This document shows positions 1 to 11,606 of a DNA stretch of 64,000 nucleotides, piece after piece. The notes under the pieces were generated by a model. It was not told the origin of the DNA. It saw nothing but the letters and a program-made list of their open reading frames with translations, and did not search any database. Position numbers and translations under genes: made by a program. Source of the DNA: Eunapius fragilis (taxonomy: Eukaryota > Porifera > Demospongiae > Spongillida > Spongillidae); NCBI GenBank assembly GCA_963681505.1, contig OY811971.1:24025036-24089035 (forward strand). The letters run 5' to 3'. Each line of letters opens with the position of its first letter. Within the stretch, counting starts at the first letter, position 1.

Positions 1-92
1 AGTACAGCATAGCTACTGGGATGTATGAAGGTGTACCTGGGGATGTGGCTGGCCTTGGTAAAGGCTGCTGTTGTGTGTAATTCACTGTAGGT

Positions 93-290
93 ATATGTGT
101 GGGGTATGTGCCCTAAGTGTACCTGTTATGGTGTATGTACAGGTTTTTGTATGAAGTGTACCTGTGGGGGGTACAGGGTACAGGGGGTATGTGCCCTAGA
201 GTGCAAGAATGTGTACCTGTTATGGTGTACGTACATATATGTGGTATGTGCCCTAGGGTGCATGAAGGTACCTGTTGTGGCATAGGTACA
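93..290. repeat. Degenerate minisatellite
   Basis: The phrases TATGTGCCCTA and GTGTACCTGTTATGGTGTA recur two to three times with many differences. This looks like an old, decayed tandem repeat. It lies upstream of the first recognised exon, probably in an intron of the Roc-COR gene. No coding function is visible. Confidence 0.4.
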
Positions 291-520
291 TATTTTTTGA
301 TTCCTCATGATGGTGGTGTACCCTCACTGGGTGTGTGTGGTGGTTGTTAATGTCTTGTTTGTTTGCCTTAATGTTTGTGTATATTAGTATATCTTGTATA
401 TGTAATTGATTGTTTGTACATGTGTAGGGTATCTGGTTGTGATGGAGAGATGTTTCCATGATTTTTTAGTATGTGCATAACTGTGTGACCTGTTAGATGC
501 TTCAAGTTAATAACCAACAG

Positions 521-2907
521 ACGTCTCTATGACGAAGCCATGACCAAAGGATATGTGGAAACGTCAGTGACCAAGTGTCTCATCGTTGGAGCAGCTGGTG
601 TTGGAAAGACTCACCTCAAACACCTCCTTCTGCAGAAGGACCCTCCTGAACAACGTGTCAGTACAGGGCTGGCTGACAACCCTGTTCGAGCCATCTCATT
701 CACACTGGCAGGTGTGGGTGGACAAGAGGAAGATGACTGGTTTTTTGTTGAAGATGACCAGGCATTGATGAGTTTTGTTGGACAGACGGTCCGTGGTGGT
801 GTAGTCATGGTTACGTCTTTGGATGCTGTAGTTAGCACTCTTCCAAAGATGACCATTAATAATGTACCCAGTGATGGAGCTAGTGTTGGTCACCCTGATC
901 CCATGCCTGCTGATATCACCATGGATGCCACCACCCAACAGAGCAGGACTGTAGCCGTTGAGGATGAGCTGATTCATCACATCAACCATTCCTCAGGTAA
1001 GGGATGGTGTGACCTGACCATGTTTAACTGTACCCATCTCCCTATGCAGAAAGGAGAAGGCTCTTTGGTGTAAAGTTGATCCAGTTCATTGACAGTGGTG
1101 GTCAACTGCAATATCATGATATCCTTCCATTGTTCATTCAGAACCCTGGTGTGACCGTGTTTGTTTTAAACCTTTCAGAAGACCTGTCTCATCATCCTAT
1201 CACTGAGTACTATGGAGCGGATGGCAAGCCTGTTGGTATACCATATCGATCACGTCTCTCTCACAAACAGATCCTCCAACACTGTCTTCAAGCACAACAC
1301 TCCCAGGATGTATGTCCTCTGATCATCTCTGTGGGAACACATAAGGATGCTGCCAGCAAAGAGACCATCAGTGAGAAGAACAGACAGCTCAAGGAGTTAC
1401 TGGACCCTGGTGGTTATCGAGTGATCTACAAGGGAGAGAGGCTGAAAGAAGTCATATTTGCTGTAAACTGCAAATCCCCTCAGGACGAAGACAAATGTGT
1501 CGCTAAGGTACTTAGACATCAAATCATGTCTGTATCCCCACAGCCAATCAAGATGCCTATAGCATGGTTTGGGCTGGAGGTATTCCTCCAACGATCATCT
1601 GAAGATGGTGTATTGAGCCTTGTAGAATGTCAAGTGATTGCTAAAAGGTTGCACTTGGAGGGAGATGCATTTCTTGCCGCCTTACACCATCTTGTCCACC
1701 ATAATGTCTTTCTTTATTACCCTGAGGTTCTACCCCAGACAGTGTTCTGTGACCCTCAGGTAGCCCTCACTAAGGTGACTGAACTAGTGCAGTACCACCA
1801 CAAGCTGAGGGATAATCCAGATGAAAATGTAGCAGCTGATGGTGACCTGGTCATGTTCAGGGATTGTGGACTGGTGTCAGTGAAATTGCTGAGAAAGTTT
1901 CCAAAGCACTACAAAGATGGTCTGTTCTCTCCACAAGATCTGATGGCTCTACTGGTGAGTGTGCGTGCGATTGCTATGATCAGAGATGGTGAGTTCTTGA
2001 TGCCTGCACTGCTACCCCAAATGGAGTGTGAGCAAGTGTCCCAGTACCTTCACCAAAGTACCTCCCTGATAATCAGGCCCACCCAGGGATGTATTCCTAG
2101 TGGTCTGTTCTGCTGTCTTGTGGCTCATCTTTTATCCCCAACAAACCCATCTCCTTGGACGGTGTGCATGGATGGAGACAAGCCATTGTGTCTTTATCGC
2201 AACTGTATCACATTTGTACGTAGCTGCAGTACTGGAGTGGTAACCCTTGGTGACATGTTTTCCCATATTGAAATACATGTTAGTGAGGCCTCCAGTGAGG
2301 TGTGTAGGGAGATAAGGGACTGTGTCCACAGAGGTATCAAGCTTGCCTGTAGTGTTCTCAAGTATCATGGTGTCCAGTTGGAAGATGCCTTCATGTGTGT
2401 AGGACCCAGCTGTAGATCAGATCCTCCTCACCTAGCTGTAGTGGTGTGTAGTAGGTCATGGAAGTGTACGATTAGACAATACCAGACGGGTGACCTGAGT
2501 GAGGACCAGTTGAAGTGGGTGATGAAAAGTGCTGTGAAATATCCCAGTGAGTGATGCTCCATGTCTTGTACTTGATCTTTTAATCATTCATCTCCACCCC
2601 CACAGGTACACCTTCTCTCCCACTGTTGTTGGCTTTCCCTGCTCATGGTACCTCCATCAACATCATTCAGAAGATAGGTACCAACTACCCCACCTTTGGT
2701 ACATTCCTCCTCAATGACCTCACTGGGGAAGTAGTGGATGGACTTAGACATGATCATCCCTTAAGTGTTGAAAACATCACCACAGCAATTTTTAAGAGAT
2801 GGCTTCAAGGGAAAAGCACAGTACCAGTTTCATGGAGTGCCCTGGTGAATGTTCTCAGACAATCCAACCTCCATGCCTTAGCAGACCAGATGGAAATCTG
2901 TGACTAG
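521..2907 (+). CDS. Roc-COR GTPase with C-terminal Death domain, 3' three exons (5' end outside or unresolved)
   Basis: Exons are 521-996, 1050-2546 and 2606-2907. The introns of 53 and 59 bp both have GT-AG ends and keep the frame. Codons run from 522 after an acceptor at 519-520, so the first ATG (540) is probably internal. Numbering from that ATG, a Walker A motif GAAGVGKT lies at residues 17-24, a switch motif DSGGQ at about 167-171 and a G4-like GTHKD at about 248-252. The central region resembles COR: a helical winged part followed by a segment ending in FLMPALLP. The last 75 or so residues look like a Death domain, and the gene ends at TAG 2905-2907. Roc-COR proteins are GTP-binding dimers, and Death domains mediate homotypic signalling contacts. 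A role in immune or cell-death signalling is inference. The N-terminal half, where leucine-rich or ankyrin repeats often sit, is not seen. Confidence 0.85.
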
Positions 2908-3455
2908 GACGAACCCATAGTTATTTGTATGTTATGTTTATTTTTGTTGTGCTGTGTATATGTATCATGGCATTACATTTCAGCGGTAACAGTGCGCTCT
3001 AATTAGAAGTATTTACTCACGTGGTGCTTAACCTTAATATGGCGTATGCTGATATCGTTAGAGCACCTAGCCTGATTTTCTCCTAACCTCCGTAGTACAG
3101 GCTTCTACCAGAGATAGTACTTCTACTTGGTATGTTTGTTTGCATGAACCGTGCAAAGTTCACTAGTGTTTACTGAACCGGCAGGCGGACTACATGCATA
3201 TCAGCGCAGCTGTGCGTATTAATCAAGGTATTAACGGATGTGCATTGCAGAGTGATTAACTTGGAGGAGTTAGTAAACATGACTCATGTCCACCATTCAT
3301 TCAGCGGCCTGCTGTCATAGCTCAAACCACGTACACAATAATAATTATTAGGTCTGCTGGTTGTTGGACGACACGAGGCATCCGAGCGTGCTCAATTGCT
3401 TAGTTCATGCACACAGCAGGACGCAAGCGAGAGTGTTTGTATGTGACGTGTGTGT

Positions 3456-3497
<42 letters not shown>

Positions 3498-3681
3498 TGT
3501 CTGAGTTGATTAGATGATATGTACAGTACCACCCCACCATTTGATACCATCAAGGTACACAGATTACATCACCATGGTGACTTGCACACACACATGTGCA
3601 ATATTGTACCATGCAGCTGGAATGCCTGATGTTGATATGGTAATGGTATAACCATTGGTAACCATTGTCTCTTTCCACCAG
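2908..3681. other. Intergenic, no gene seen; contains (TG)n
   Basis: No exon-like open stretch is recognisable. A (TG)n microsatellite occupies about 3448-3496. The rest is unremarkable. Confidence 0.6.
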
Positions 3682-3819
3682 TGTGGTACGTAAGCAGCTG
3701 GCCTTCATGTTGGGCAGACAGCAGATGTTCCTGGAGCTTGAAGAAGACTGCTCTGATGACGATGACATCACCGAGATCATGTCCAATGTACACCTCAACA
3801 CCAACTTCCTCAAAGAGAG
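3682..3819 (+). CDS. PSMD2: Single internal exon of 26S proteasome regulatory subunit Rpn1/PSMD2
   Basis: A 138-bp open stretch is bounded by a pyrimidine-rich acceptor (CTTTCCACCAG) and a GTGAGG donor. In the frame starting at 3683 it encodes [15 protein letters not shown], then an acidic stretch, then [17 protein letters not shown]. This matches the conserved part of Rpn1 just before its proteasome/cyclosome repeats. Rpn1 is the ubiquitin-receptor scaffold of the proteasome base. I could not find flanking Rpn1 exons within about 1 kb on either side. The exon may belong to a gene with long introns, be a leftover from a partial duplication, or mark an assembly problem. Splice sites and frame look intact. 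Confidence 0.75.
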
Positions 3820-5510
3820 GTGAGGTCACCACACCCAACTTACAATGAGCAGTTAATTAACTAATGTGTTAATATCTAATTAAGTGGAATTGCCTCATCA
3901 CCCCTGAAACATGGGAGGGATGACAATGACCATTTCTTGTAGTTGTGGTCCAGAAATGGTTACGCCCCCTTAACCTAGGGTCATGAAAATCATAATTGTA
4001 ATTTCCCCAATCAAGAACCAGTTTTACAATGTGTAGGTAATTAATTAATTATTTTGCAGAGTGATAAGCTGTAATTCCCTTGCATGTACAAGGTGATTGA
4101 AAAGTTGTGCAATATCTTAGAATGTTATAACTCGCATATGCATGCTATTGAACTAAAAAACATGCCAGTGATTTATATGTTATTAATTAGTAGTTATAAA
4201 AGTTACTGCTCAGTTTATTTAAATGTTCATTTCTGGAGTTACACCATTTTGCGCAACTTTGAAATATACACGTTTCTGTCGGTTGAACGTAGTGAATTAG
4301 ACAGAAACTATGCTCCCTCCGTATGTGATTGGTTGTACAGCACGTGATGTGTACACGTGGAGGTAGAGGTATTTAAGTTTATGTGAGCAGGAAGGAAATC
4401 AGAAATCAGTCTACGTTGCCAGTGCACGTGTCTGTAAACTTTACATAGTTTGAACATTGTTGTGTTCAGCCGGATGGCTGGTTTACGAATGGGCAGATTG
4501 CAGACTGCCGTGTGTTCCAGATTGTTGGTCCCTGCTCTGAGTGTGGTTTGTGTGATGATTATGTCGTGAATGTATGTGGTTGGTGTTGTCAGTATGCGTT
4601 GTATGTTGGAATTATTAATTAGTTGGCAGTCGTACACAGGCGACGCTGCACCAAGAGTTGTCAATATGCATGGGGTAAGGGTGGTGTACATGTACAACAT
4701 GGAGGACACTGGTTGATGTCCTTAGACAGTGCCAGTTGGCTGCCCAGGCTGATGCCATTGATGCTGCTGTAGGTAGAGACTGAACTGTTCTGTTCAGCCT
4801 CACCTCCTGTGTATGTGTTGTGGTGTGTACATGTATGTGATGTGTGGTGTATGCTTTGTACAATGTATTAGGTGTGAATGTGTTTTTCTGTATGCCACAA
4901 GTATGTTGCTATGGCTACCTGACTTGGGCATCTGGATAATGGATTACTACCACATGCACCTGTTTGCGTCCAGAATGAACTCCCATGGCCCCCAATGTTG
5001 ACCTGCTAACATGCTTTATGGAAAGAAGAATTAGAGGGGAAAAATTCAAGCTTAAATCTGGGGACGAGCAGCTAGCGCACGTGCTTGTGTACTCGAGAAG
5101 CTACTAGGATAGCGGGATCTTCCAGCACAACAAAAGTTGGTATAATACTCTTATGCATGTGTTACCTCCTCGAGGATCGATCCATAAAGAGCGTTATCGT
5201 ATGCGTCGCTCGATTTGGTAGGCCTATGTTTGGTTGACAACAAGATATCGAAGATATCGAAGGTTTGGTGAGATAGCTGCTGAACATGGAGTGGCGTACA
5301 ATATAGAGGGACTTGATGGCGTTTGTACATATGGCAAAGGATGCGTTCAGTGGGCTGACTTAAGGGAATTGTCACATGACCACTGTTAGGGGAATTGTTC
5401 ATGAATCCATCATTTAAGGTGATGACAAAAACTAATTATTTAGAATGTCAATAACCCAAACACACCAGAACAGTTTTCTCCCTCATGACCCCTTTAGGTA
5501 GGCCTGTGTA
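3820..5510. other. Intergenic or intronic, no gene recognised
   Basis: Several short open frames exist but none has recognisable similarity, clear splice context or biased composition. Parts are AT-rich (4080-4310). A palindromic GATATCGAAGATATCGAAG stretch occurs at about 5245. Confidence 0.5.
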
Positions 5511-5698
5511 TACATGCGACCCCTCTTTGGCCCCTCCCCTCTTCCCATGTAGACCTGTGTACATGTGACCCCTCTTTGGCCCCTCCCCTCTTCCCATGTG
5601 GACCTGTGTACATGTGACCCCTCTTTGGCCCCTCCCCTCTTCCCATGTACATGTGACCCCACTTTGGCCCCTCCCCTCTTCCCATGTAGACCTGTGTA
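5511..5698. repeat. 49-bp minisatellite, unit A
   Basis: About 3.5 copies of a unit containing TGTGACCCCTCTTTGGCCCC and CCATGTAGACCTGTG, with one shortened copy. Confidence 0.9.
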
Positions 5699-5777
5699 TT
5701 GGTTAACATATTTAGATCCTTTGAGCCTTCACTTATGTCCACATTAATACATGTTGTTCTAATTAGCTCTATGTTGA

Positions 5778-5957
5778 CTTGGAGGACTCGGGAGGACTAG
5801 GGAGGACTAGGGAGGACTTGGAGGACTAGGGAGGACTAGGGAGGACTAGGGAGGACTAGGGGAGGACTAGGGAGGACTAGGGAGGACTAGGGAGGACTTA
5901 GGAGGACTAGGGAGGACTAGGGAGGACTAGGGAGGACTAAGGAGGACTAGGGAGGAC
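5778..5957. repeat. 10-bp minisatellite (GGGAGGACTA), unit A
   Basis: About 18 copies of GGGAGGACTA with occasional TTG or TAA variants. Confidence 0.95.
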
Positions 5958-7089
5958 TTCGGGAGTTGCGACTACTGCACTCCATACACAACGCACCCTT
6001 TGGTTTACACATTTCTATTGGAGGAGAGGTCACATGTTGGCTTAAAGCATGGATGTGTTAAGTTTATATGAGTCAGCAGTTAGCCTAGGTATGACGATTG
6101 TTTCTAAATAAAGCACTACTGAGTACTTGTAGTCCCACAGGTCCACTTGTATTCCGGGGACACTCCTATGAAGCCTGGGCACCATTCCGTTCCAGGGGCA
6201 GCCCAAGATGGTCTAGGCACTAGGATGACTCCAGGGACTGAGGGATCTCTAGGTCCAGCTGGTCATCATCCTCTTCATCTAGCCACAGGTGACCATCACC
6301 ACCATCACTTGTTCCATCAACCTCAAGGAGTTCTCTCTGAATCCTCCACCCCCTCCTGCACAACTGCTCCTCCCAAGTACCCCATAACAGTGATCAGATG
6401 AGGTAAGTGGGTCAAATATCCTGCTACCACCTGTGGTGGATGAGGTAATGGCCCATAAGGGGGAGGTGCCTAGGGGAAAAGGGGTCTCACCAAAGGCACA
6501 TTGGCCAATTGGGTGGAAGCTTTCATGGCTCTTCTGGTGCAAGCCTTTCCACACACAACCTTGCAGATGGTGAAGTACCAAAATGTGCCAATTGTTTAGC
6601 TCTTATTATGTTGGGGTGTGCATTAAATGGCAGTCTGTTTTGACAGGCTGTTGCTATGTGAGGATATCTGCACACTACCTGTTCAACTACCACTCCCACA
6701 AGACAAGATGGTGGACCCCTTGCCCTTGGTTCAACAGTGGCTAGCTACAAAGAGCTAACTGCTCCCCCACACTGGCAAGCTGTCATTTGGAGCCAAAGTA
6801 ATTTCAGCAGTAATTCTACCTGGGGTCTCAAGCTACAACCAGACATCTGGTCAGGTGAGGTGATGTCATGGCATGCTGGCTTTGGTAAACACCATTTGGT
6901 GACCAATGTTGTGGTTTAGGGAGATCTGATTGGTTGTTATAGTCTGCTGTTATAACCATGTGGACACTTGCAATACCATATAAGGGTACCTTGACAAATT
7001 GTAGCTGACCAATGGAGTTCTGATTGGCTGTTTACTGCCTATTCCACACCCACCCACATCAAGGGCCAGGCTTGGTTCACAGGCCACCC

Positions 7090-7313
7090 AGACCCCTCTT
7101 TGGCCCCTCCCATCTTCCCATGTAGACCTGTGTGCATGTGACCCCTTTTTGGCCCCTCCCATCTTTCCATGTAGACCATGTGTACATGTGACCCCTCTTT
7201 GGCCCCTCCCCTCTTCCCATGTAGACCTGTGTACATGTGACTCCTCTCAGGCTCCTCCCCTCTTCCCATGTAGACCTGTGAACATGTGACCCCTTTTTGG
7301 CCCCTCCCCTCCA
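7090..7313. repeat. 49-bp minisatellite, unit B
   Basis: About 4.5 copies of the same 49-bp unit found at 5511-5698. This is the start of the second duplicated segment. Confidence 0.9.
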
Positions 7314-7547
7314 TGTGATTTCAAACTACCATGGTTTTGGTATATCATTTTATACAGAAGAGTTTAGCAAAGTGATTTTGGCAAAACTTTTTTTCATGGC
7401 CTCGTTTTGATGCAAAATTAAAGGACATTATACGCTTCATTGTAACATACACACACACATTGGTTAACATATTTAGATCATTTGAGCCTTCACTTATGTC
7501 CACATAAATACATGTTGTTCTAATTAGCTCTAATTCCTTATTGTGTT

Positions 7548-8460
7548 GACTTGGACTAGGGAGGACTAAGGAGGACTAGGGAGGACTTGGGAGGACTAGG
7601 GAGGACTAGGGAGGACTAAGGAGGACTAGGGAGGACTAGGGAGGACTAGGGAGGACTAGGGAGGACTAGGGAGGACTTGGGAGGACTAGGGAGGACTTGG
7701 GAGGACTTGGGAGGACTAGGGAGGACTAGGGAGGACTAGGGGAGGACTAGGGAGGACTAGGGAGGACTAGGGATGACTAGGGAGGACTAGGGAGGACTAG
7801 GGAGGACTAAGGAGGACTTGGGAGGACCAAGGGAGGACTAGGAGGACTAGGGAGGACTTGGGAGGACTAGGGAGGACTATGGAGGACTAGGGAGGACTAA
7901 GGAGGACTAGGGAGGACTAGGGAGGACTTGGGAGGACTAGGGAGGACTAGGGAGGACTTGGGAGGACCAAGGGAGGACTAGGGAGGACCAAGGGAGGACT
8001 AGGGAGGACCAAGGGAGGACTAGGGAGGACTACGGAGGACTAGGGAGGACCAAGGGAGGACTAGGGAGGACTAGGGAGAACTAGGGAGGACTAGGGAGTA
8101 CTAGGGAGGACTAGGGAGGACTAGGGAGGACTTGGGAGGACTAAGGAGGACTAGGGGAGGACTTGGGAGGACTAGGGAGGACTTGGGAGGACTAGGGAGG
8201 ACTAGGGAGGACCAAGGGAGGACTAGGGAGGACTAAGGAGGACTAGGGAGGACTTGGGAGGACTTGGGAGGACTAGGGAGGACTAGGGAGGACTAAGGAG
8301 GACTAGGGAGGACTAGGGAGGACTAAGGAGGACTAAGGAGGACTTGGGAGGACTAGGGAGGACTAGGGAGGACTAGGGGAGGACTAGGGAGGACTAGGGA
8401 GGACTTGGGAGGACTAGGGAGGATTTGGGAGGACTAGGGAGGACTAGGGAGGACTTGGGG
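7548..8460. repeat. 10-bp minisatellite (GGGAGGACTA), unit B
   Basis: About 90 copies of GGGAGGACTA with interspersed GGGAGGACTT, GGGAGGACCAA and GGAGGACTAA variants. The variants form local runs, for example GGACCAAGGGAGGACTA repeated at about 7965-8060, as expected from block duplication. Confidence 0.95.
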
Positions 8461-9796
8461 GAGTTGTGGTGTTAAAGAAACAGTGTGAGGGCTGTGTAGT
8501 GCTTACTTCCCATCAAGTTACAAATTCCTACTGCACTCCATACACTGTTAACACAACACTCCCTTTGGTTTACACATTTCTATTGGAGGAGAGGTCACAT
8601 GCTTAATGCATGGATGTGTTTATATGAGTCAGCAGTCAGCATAGGTATGAGGATTAGTTCTAATTAATGCACTACTGAGTGCTTGTAGTCCCACAGGTCC
8701 ACTGGAGTATATGAGACATGTGCACCATTCCATTCCAGGGCCACACCTAAGAGGCCTGGGCACCATTCCGTTCCAGGGGCAGCCCAACATGGTCTGGGCA
8801 CTAGGATGACTCCAGGGACTGAGGGATCTCTATGTCCAGCTGGTCATCATCCTCTTCATCTAGCCACAGGTGACCATCACCACCATGACCTGTTCCATCA
8901 ACCTCAAGGAGTTCTCTCTGAACCCTCCACCCCCTCCTACACAACTGCTCCTCCCAAGTACTCCATAACAGTGATCAGATGAGGTAAGTGGGTCAAATTT
9001 GATACAACCTGCTACCACCTGTGGTGGATAAGGTAATGGCCCATAAGGGGGAGGTGCCTAGGGGAAAAGGGGTCACACCAAAGGCACATTGGCCAATTGG
9101 GTGGAAGCTTTCATGGCTCTTCTGGTGCAAGCCTTTCCACACACAGCCTTGCAGATGGTGAAGTACCAAAATGTGCCAATTGTTTACCTCTTATTATGTT
9201 GGGGTGTGCATTAAATGGCAGTCTAGTTTGACAGGCTGTTGCTATGTGAGGATATCAGCACACTACCTGTTCAACTACCACTCCCACAAGACAAGATGGT
9301 GGACCCCTTGCCCTTGGTCCAACAGTGGCTAGCTACAAAGAGCTAACTGCTCTCCCACACTGGCAAGCTGTCATTTGCAGCCAAAGTAATTTCAGCAGTA
9401 ATTCTACCTGGGGCCTCAAGCTACAACCTGACATCTGGTCAGGTGAGGTGATGTCATAGCATGCTGGCTTTGGTAAACACCATTTGGTGGCCAATGTTGT
9501 GGTTTAGGGAGATCTGATTGGTTGTTTATAGTCTGCTGTTATAACCATGTGACACTTGCAATACCATATGAGGAGAGGTGACCTCAGATTGTAGCTGACC
9601 AATGGAGATCTGATTGGTTGTTTACTGCCTACCAATGTAAACCACACCCACCCACACCAGGGGCCTGGCTTGGTACATAGTTCACCCAGTTGTTGGCCAA
9701 CCTCACCATTGTGCCTGTCTGTCTTCCCCACTATCCTGGCTAGTGTAGCCATGACCAGTGGTCTGGCTTGGTACCAGCTGGTCACCTTGGTTGTGG

Positions 9797-9866
9797 GGGG
9801 GGGTGGATGGTTTTGGAACACAGGTCCTGTGAGGTACTCATGTCCTTGTCCCCCCCCCCCCCCCCA
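9797..9866. repeat. Poly(G) and poly(C) runs
   Basis: A G run near 9797 and a C run of about 17 near 9850 flank a short unique stretch. Homopolymer length here may be unreliable. Confidence 0.7.
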
Positions 9867-10005
9867 CATTATTGTTAATCATAATTTTACTCTATACAAG
9901 TAAATAAAAAACATTCTCTATGAGAAAGTTGGTGGCATATAGGATTTGAAGGCAATGGTGGTGTAAAAAGGAAGGAAACAAGGGTCTAATAATAAGGGAA
10001 AATGG

Positions 10006-10085
10006 AATAGTCCTATATTTAGCACACGAACAACATACTATATCCTACATACATTTAATAGAAATGTGCTAAATATAGGACTATT
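10006..10085. repeat. Perfect 21-bp inverted repeat (hairpin or MITE remnant)
   Basis: 10006-10026 (AATAGTCCTATATTTAGCAC plus A) is the exact reverse complement of 10065-10085, with a 38-nt AT-rich spacer. It could be a tiny foldback element or a strong cruciform. No target duplication is obvious. Confidence 0.8.
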
Positions 10086-10158
10086 ATGGATCTGGATTGA
10101 TGTCTTGCAGCAACATCCCCTACTTCCTGTCCTGACTCTTGATTTTGGTCTTCAGTGC

Positions 10159-10415
10159 ATGGCCCCTCCTCCTGAGTGCAGAGGGTTTATGACCCCTCCT
10201 CCTGGGTACAGAGGGTATATGGCCCCTCCCCCTGAGTACAGAGGGTACATGGCCCCTCCCCCTGAGTACAGAGGGTATATGGCCCCTCCCCCTGAGTACA
10301 GAGGGTACATGGCCCCTCCCCCTGAGTACAGAGGGTATATGGCCCCTCCCCCTGAGTACAGAGGGTACATGGCCCCTTCCCCTGAGTACAGAGGGTACGT
10401 GACCCCTCCCCCTGG
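10159..10415. repeat. 30-bp minisatellite, first locus
   Basis: About 8.6 copies of a unit containing ATGGCCCCTCCCCCTGAGTA and CAGAGGGTA. GGGTATATG and GGGTACATG alternate, giving a 60-bp dimer structure. The same unit occurs at 26758-26913. Confidence 0.95.
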
Positions 10416-10449
10416 TCTTCAGTGTTTGGTACAGGTGGTTCTGCCATAC

Positions 10450-10690
10450 ACTACTGTGTTGCTGGGACCTCTGGCTCTTGATCATAGGAAGGAGTTTCCA
10501 CTCGCAGGACATTGTATGATGGCTTCAGAAACTTCCTGTATCTTCGCAGGATCCGGCCGTCCACGTCTATTATGTGGGATCTGTCGGACAGCTTGTCGAC
10601 ACATTCCACGATTCCACTGCGTATTCCTGGCCAACATGTCTTGGACCAATACCAGTAGCCCCTCTTGTGATCTCTACAGGAGTTCACCCG
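10450..10690 (-). pseudogene. Gypsy-type pol C-terminal fragment
   Basis: On the minus strand the frame includes KLSDRSHIIDVDGRILRRYR, which resembles the C-terminal chromodomain-like or SH3-like end of Ty3/Gypsy integrases, where a short segment on expressing a sequence element precedes RRNRxxL. The fragment is about 78 codons with no upstream continuation here. The related catalytic parts are at 15195-16160, beyond the 18-bp array. It is a relic with no complete domain. Confidence 0.55.
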
Positions 10691-10696
10691 AATTTG

Positions 10697-10801
10697 GATT
10701 ACTTCCTGCCGGTGTATTTTGGATTACTTCCTGCCAGTGTATTTTGGATTACTTCCTGCCAGTGTTACTTCCTGCCAGTGTTACTTCCTGCCGGTGTATT
10801 T
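10697..10801. repeat. 25-bp minisatellite
   Basis: Three full and two shortened copies of GGATTACTTCCTGCCGGTGT plus ATTTT; the shortened copies read TTACTTCCTGCCAGTG. Confidence 0.9.
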
Positions 10802-11606
10802 TCTTATTCTGCATGTTCTCCTGTACCTTGGGCCACAGCTTGTTAGTCGCCATGGGGATAGCCCCCCCCCCCCCACCCCCCTAGTTCTCTGTGCCAGGAA
10901 CCGTTGGCTTGGGCTTACTTCTGATCCTACAGTACAGTAGGTGTGTTACACCATTCCAGTAGAGCTCAAAAAGTCTTTACTTCAGCAACCATTTTGCAAT
11001 CTTCACAGCTGATCAATCTATTATAGGGTGATGACATTGTGTGTTGGAATTCCCAGCTTTTTGCCAAGTCCCTGTGAACTCCCAGCCTATCAAGTGTCCC
11101 CAAAGTGTGTGGGAGGTCAGAAGTGGTGCCTGTACCTCAGTTATAGCTGCTAGCTATAACTGCAGTGGTGGATGCCATAAAAGAACAGTTCACTTGATAT
11201 GGAATATGACTGGTAGTGCAAACAGATGGGCAGAGTACGTTACTCCCTTTTAATATTACAAGGGTCTCAACAAAAGGGCAAGGTCAGCTAACACACACAG
11301 AAGACGTACAACAGAGTCGCAGGCCATTCCAGCTAACTATTTTTATTGATTTTTAGCTTCTTAAGTTTTAGTAGCTAACTGTCCCCAGCAAGTCAAAAGA
11401 CACAACCTAAAAACGGACCACAGACTTGCTCACCTTGTCATTTTTTGCTTGAAGGTTATTTCCCATATCTATTCAAAATAAACAATCCAACTATCGCTAA
11501 GCTAAATACAAATCTCCAACACCTCACAAATACTTTAAGGTGTCACACCCCACACCCCACCTGGGCCCATGCACAACTTTGCTACCCTGACCTCATGAAT
11601 ACACAA
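10802..11606. other. No gene recognised
   Basis: Contains a C run at about 10862-10874. Otherwise this is unique sequence without a recognisable frame, ending at the start of the 18-bp array. Confidence 0.5.

Larger units (their letters stand above)
5511..9690. repeat. Tandem segmental duplication, two diverged units
   Basis: Unit A (about 5511-7085) and unit B (about 7087-9690) carry the same series of blocks: 49-bp array, GGTTAACATATTTAGATC block, 10-bp array, then a block starting TACTGCACTCCATACAC and running about 1.1 kb to the CCACACCCACCCACA block. The units differ mainly in length of the 10-bp array (about 180 versus 910 bp) plus substitutions and small indels. Both contain the same potential splice-like and open segments (for example 6650-6860 and 9235-9445), but stops and indels are common and no protein family is recognised. 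Confidence 0.8.

Noticed and set aside
4308-4709. 133-codon minus-strand frame
   Set aside because: Composition matches background, no family similarity and no splice context.
6147-6401. His/Pro-rich frame in the duplicated segment
   Set aside because: The second copy (8690-8970) carries differing bases and indels; no family match and no conserved start.
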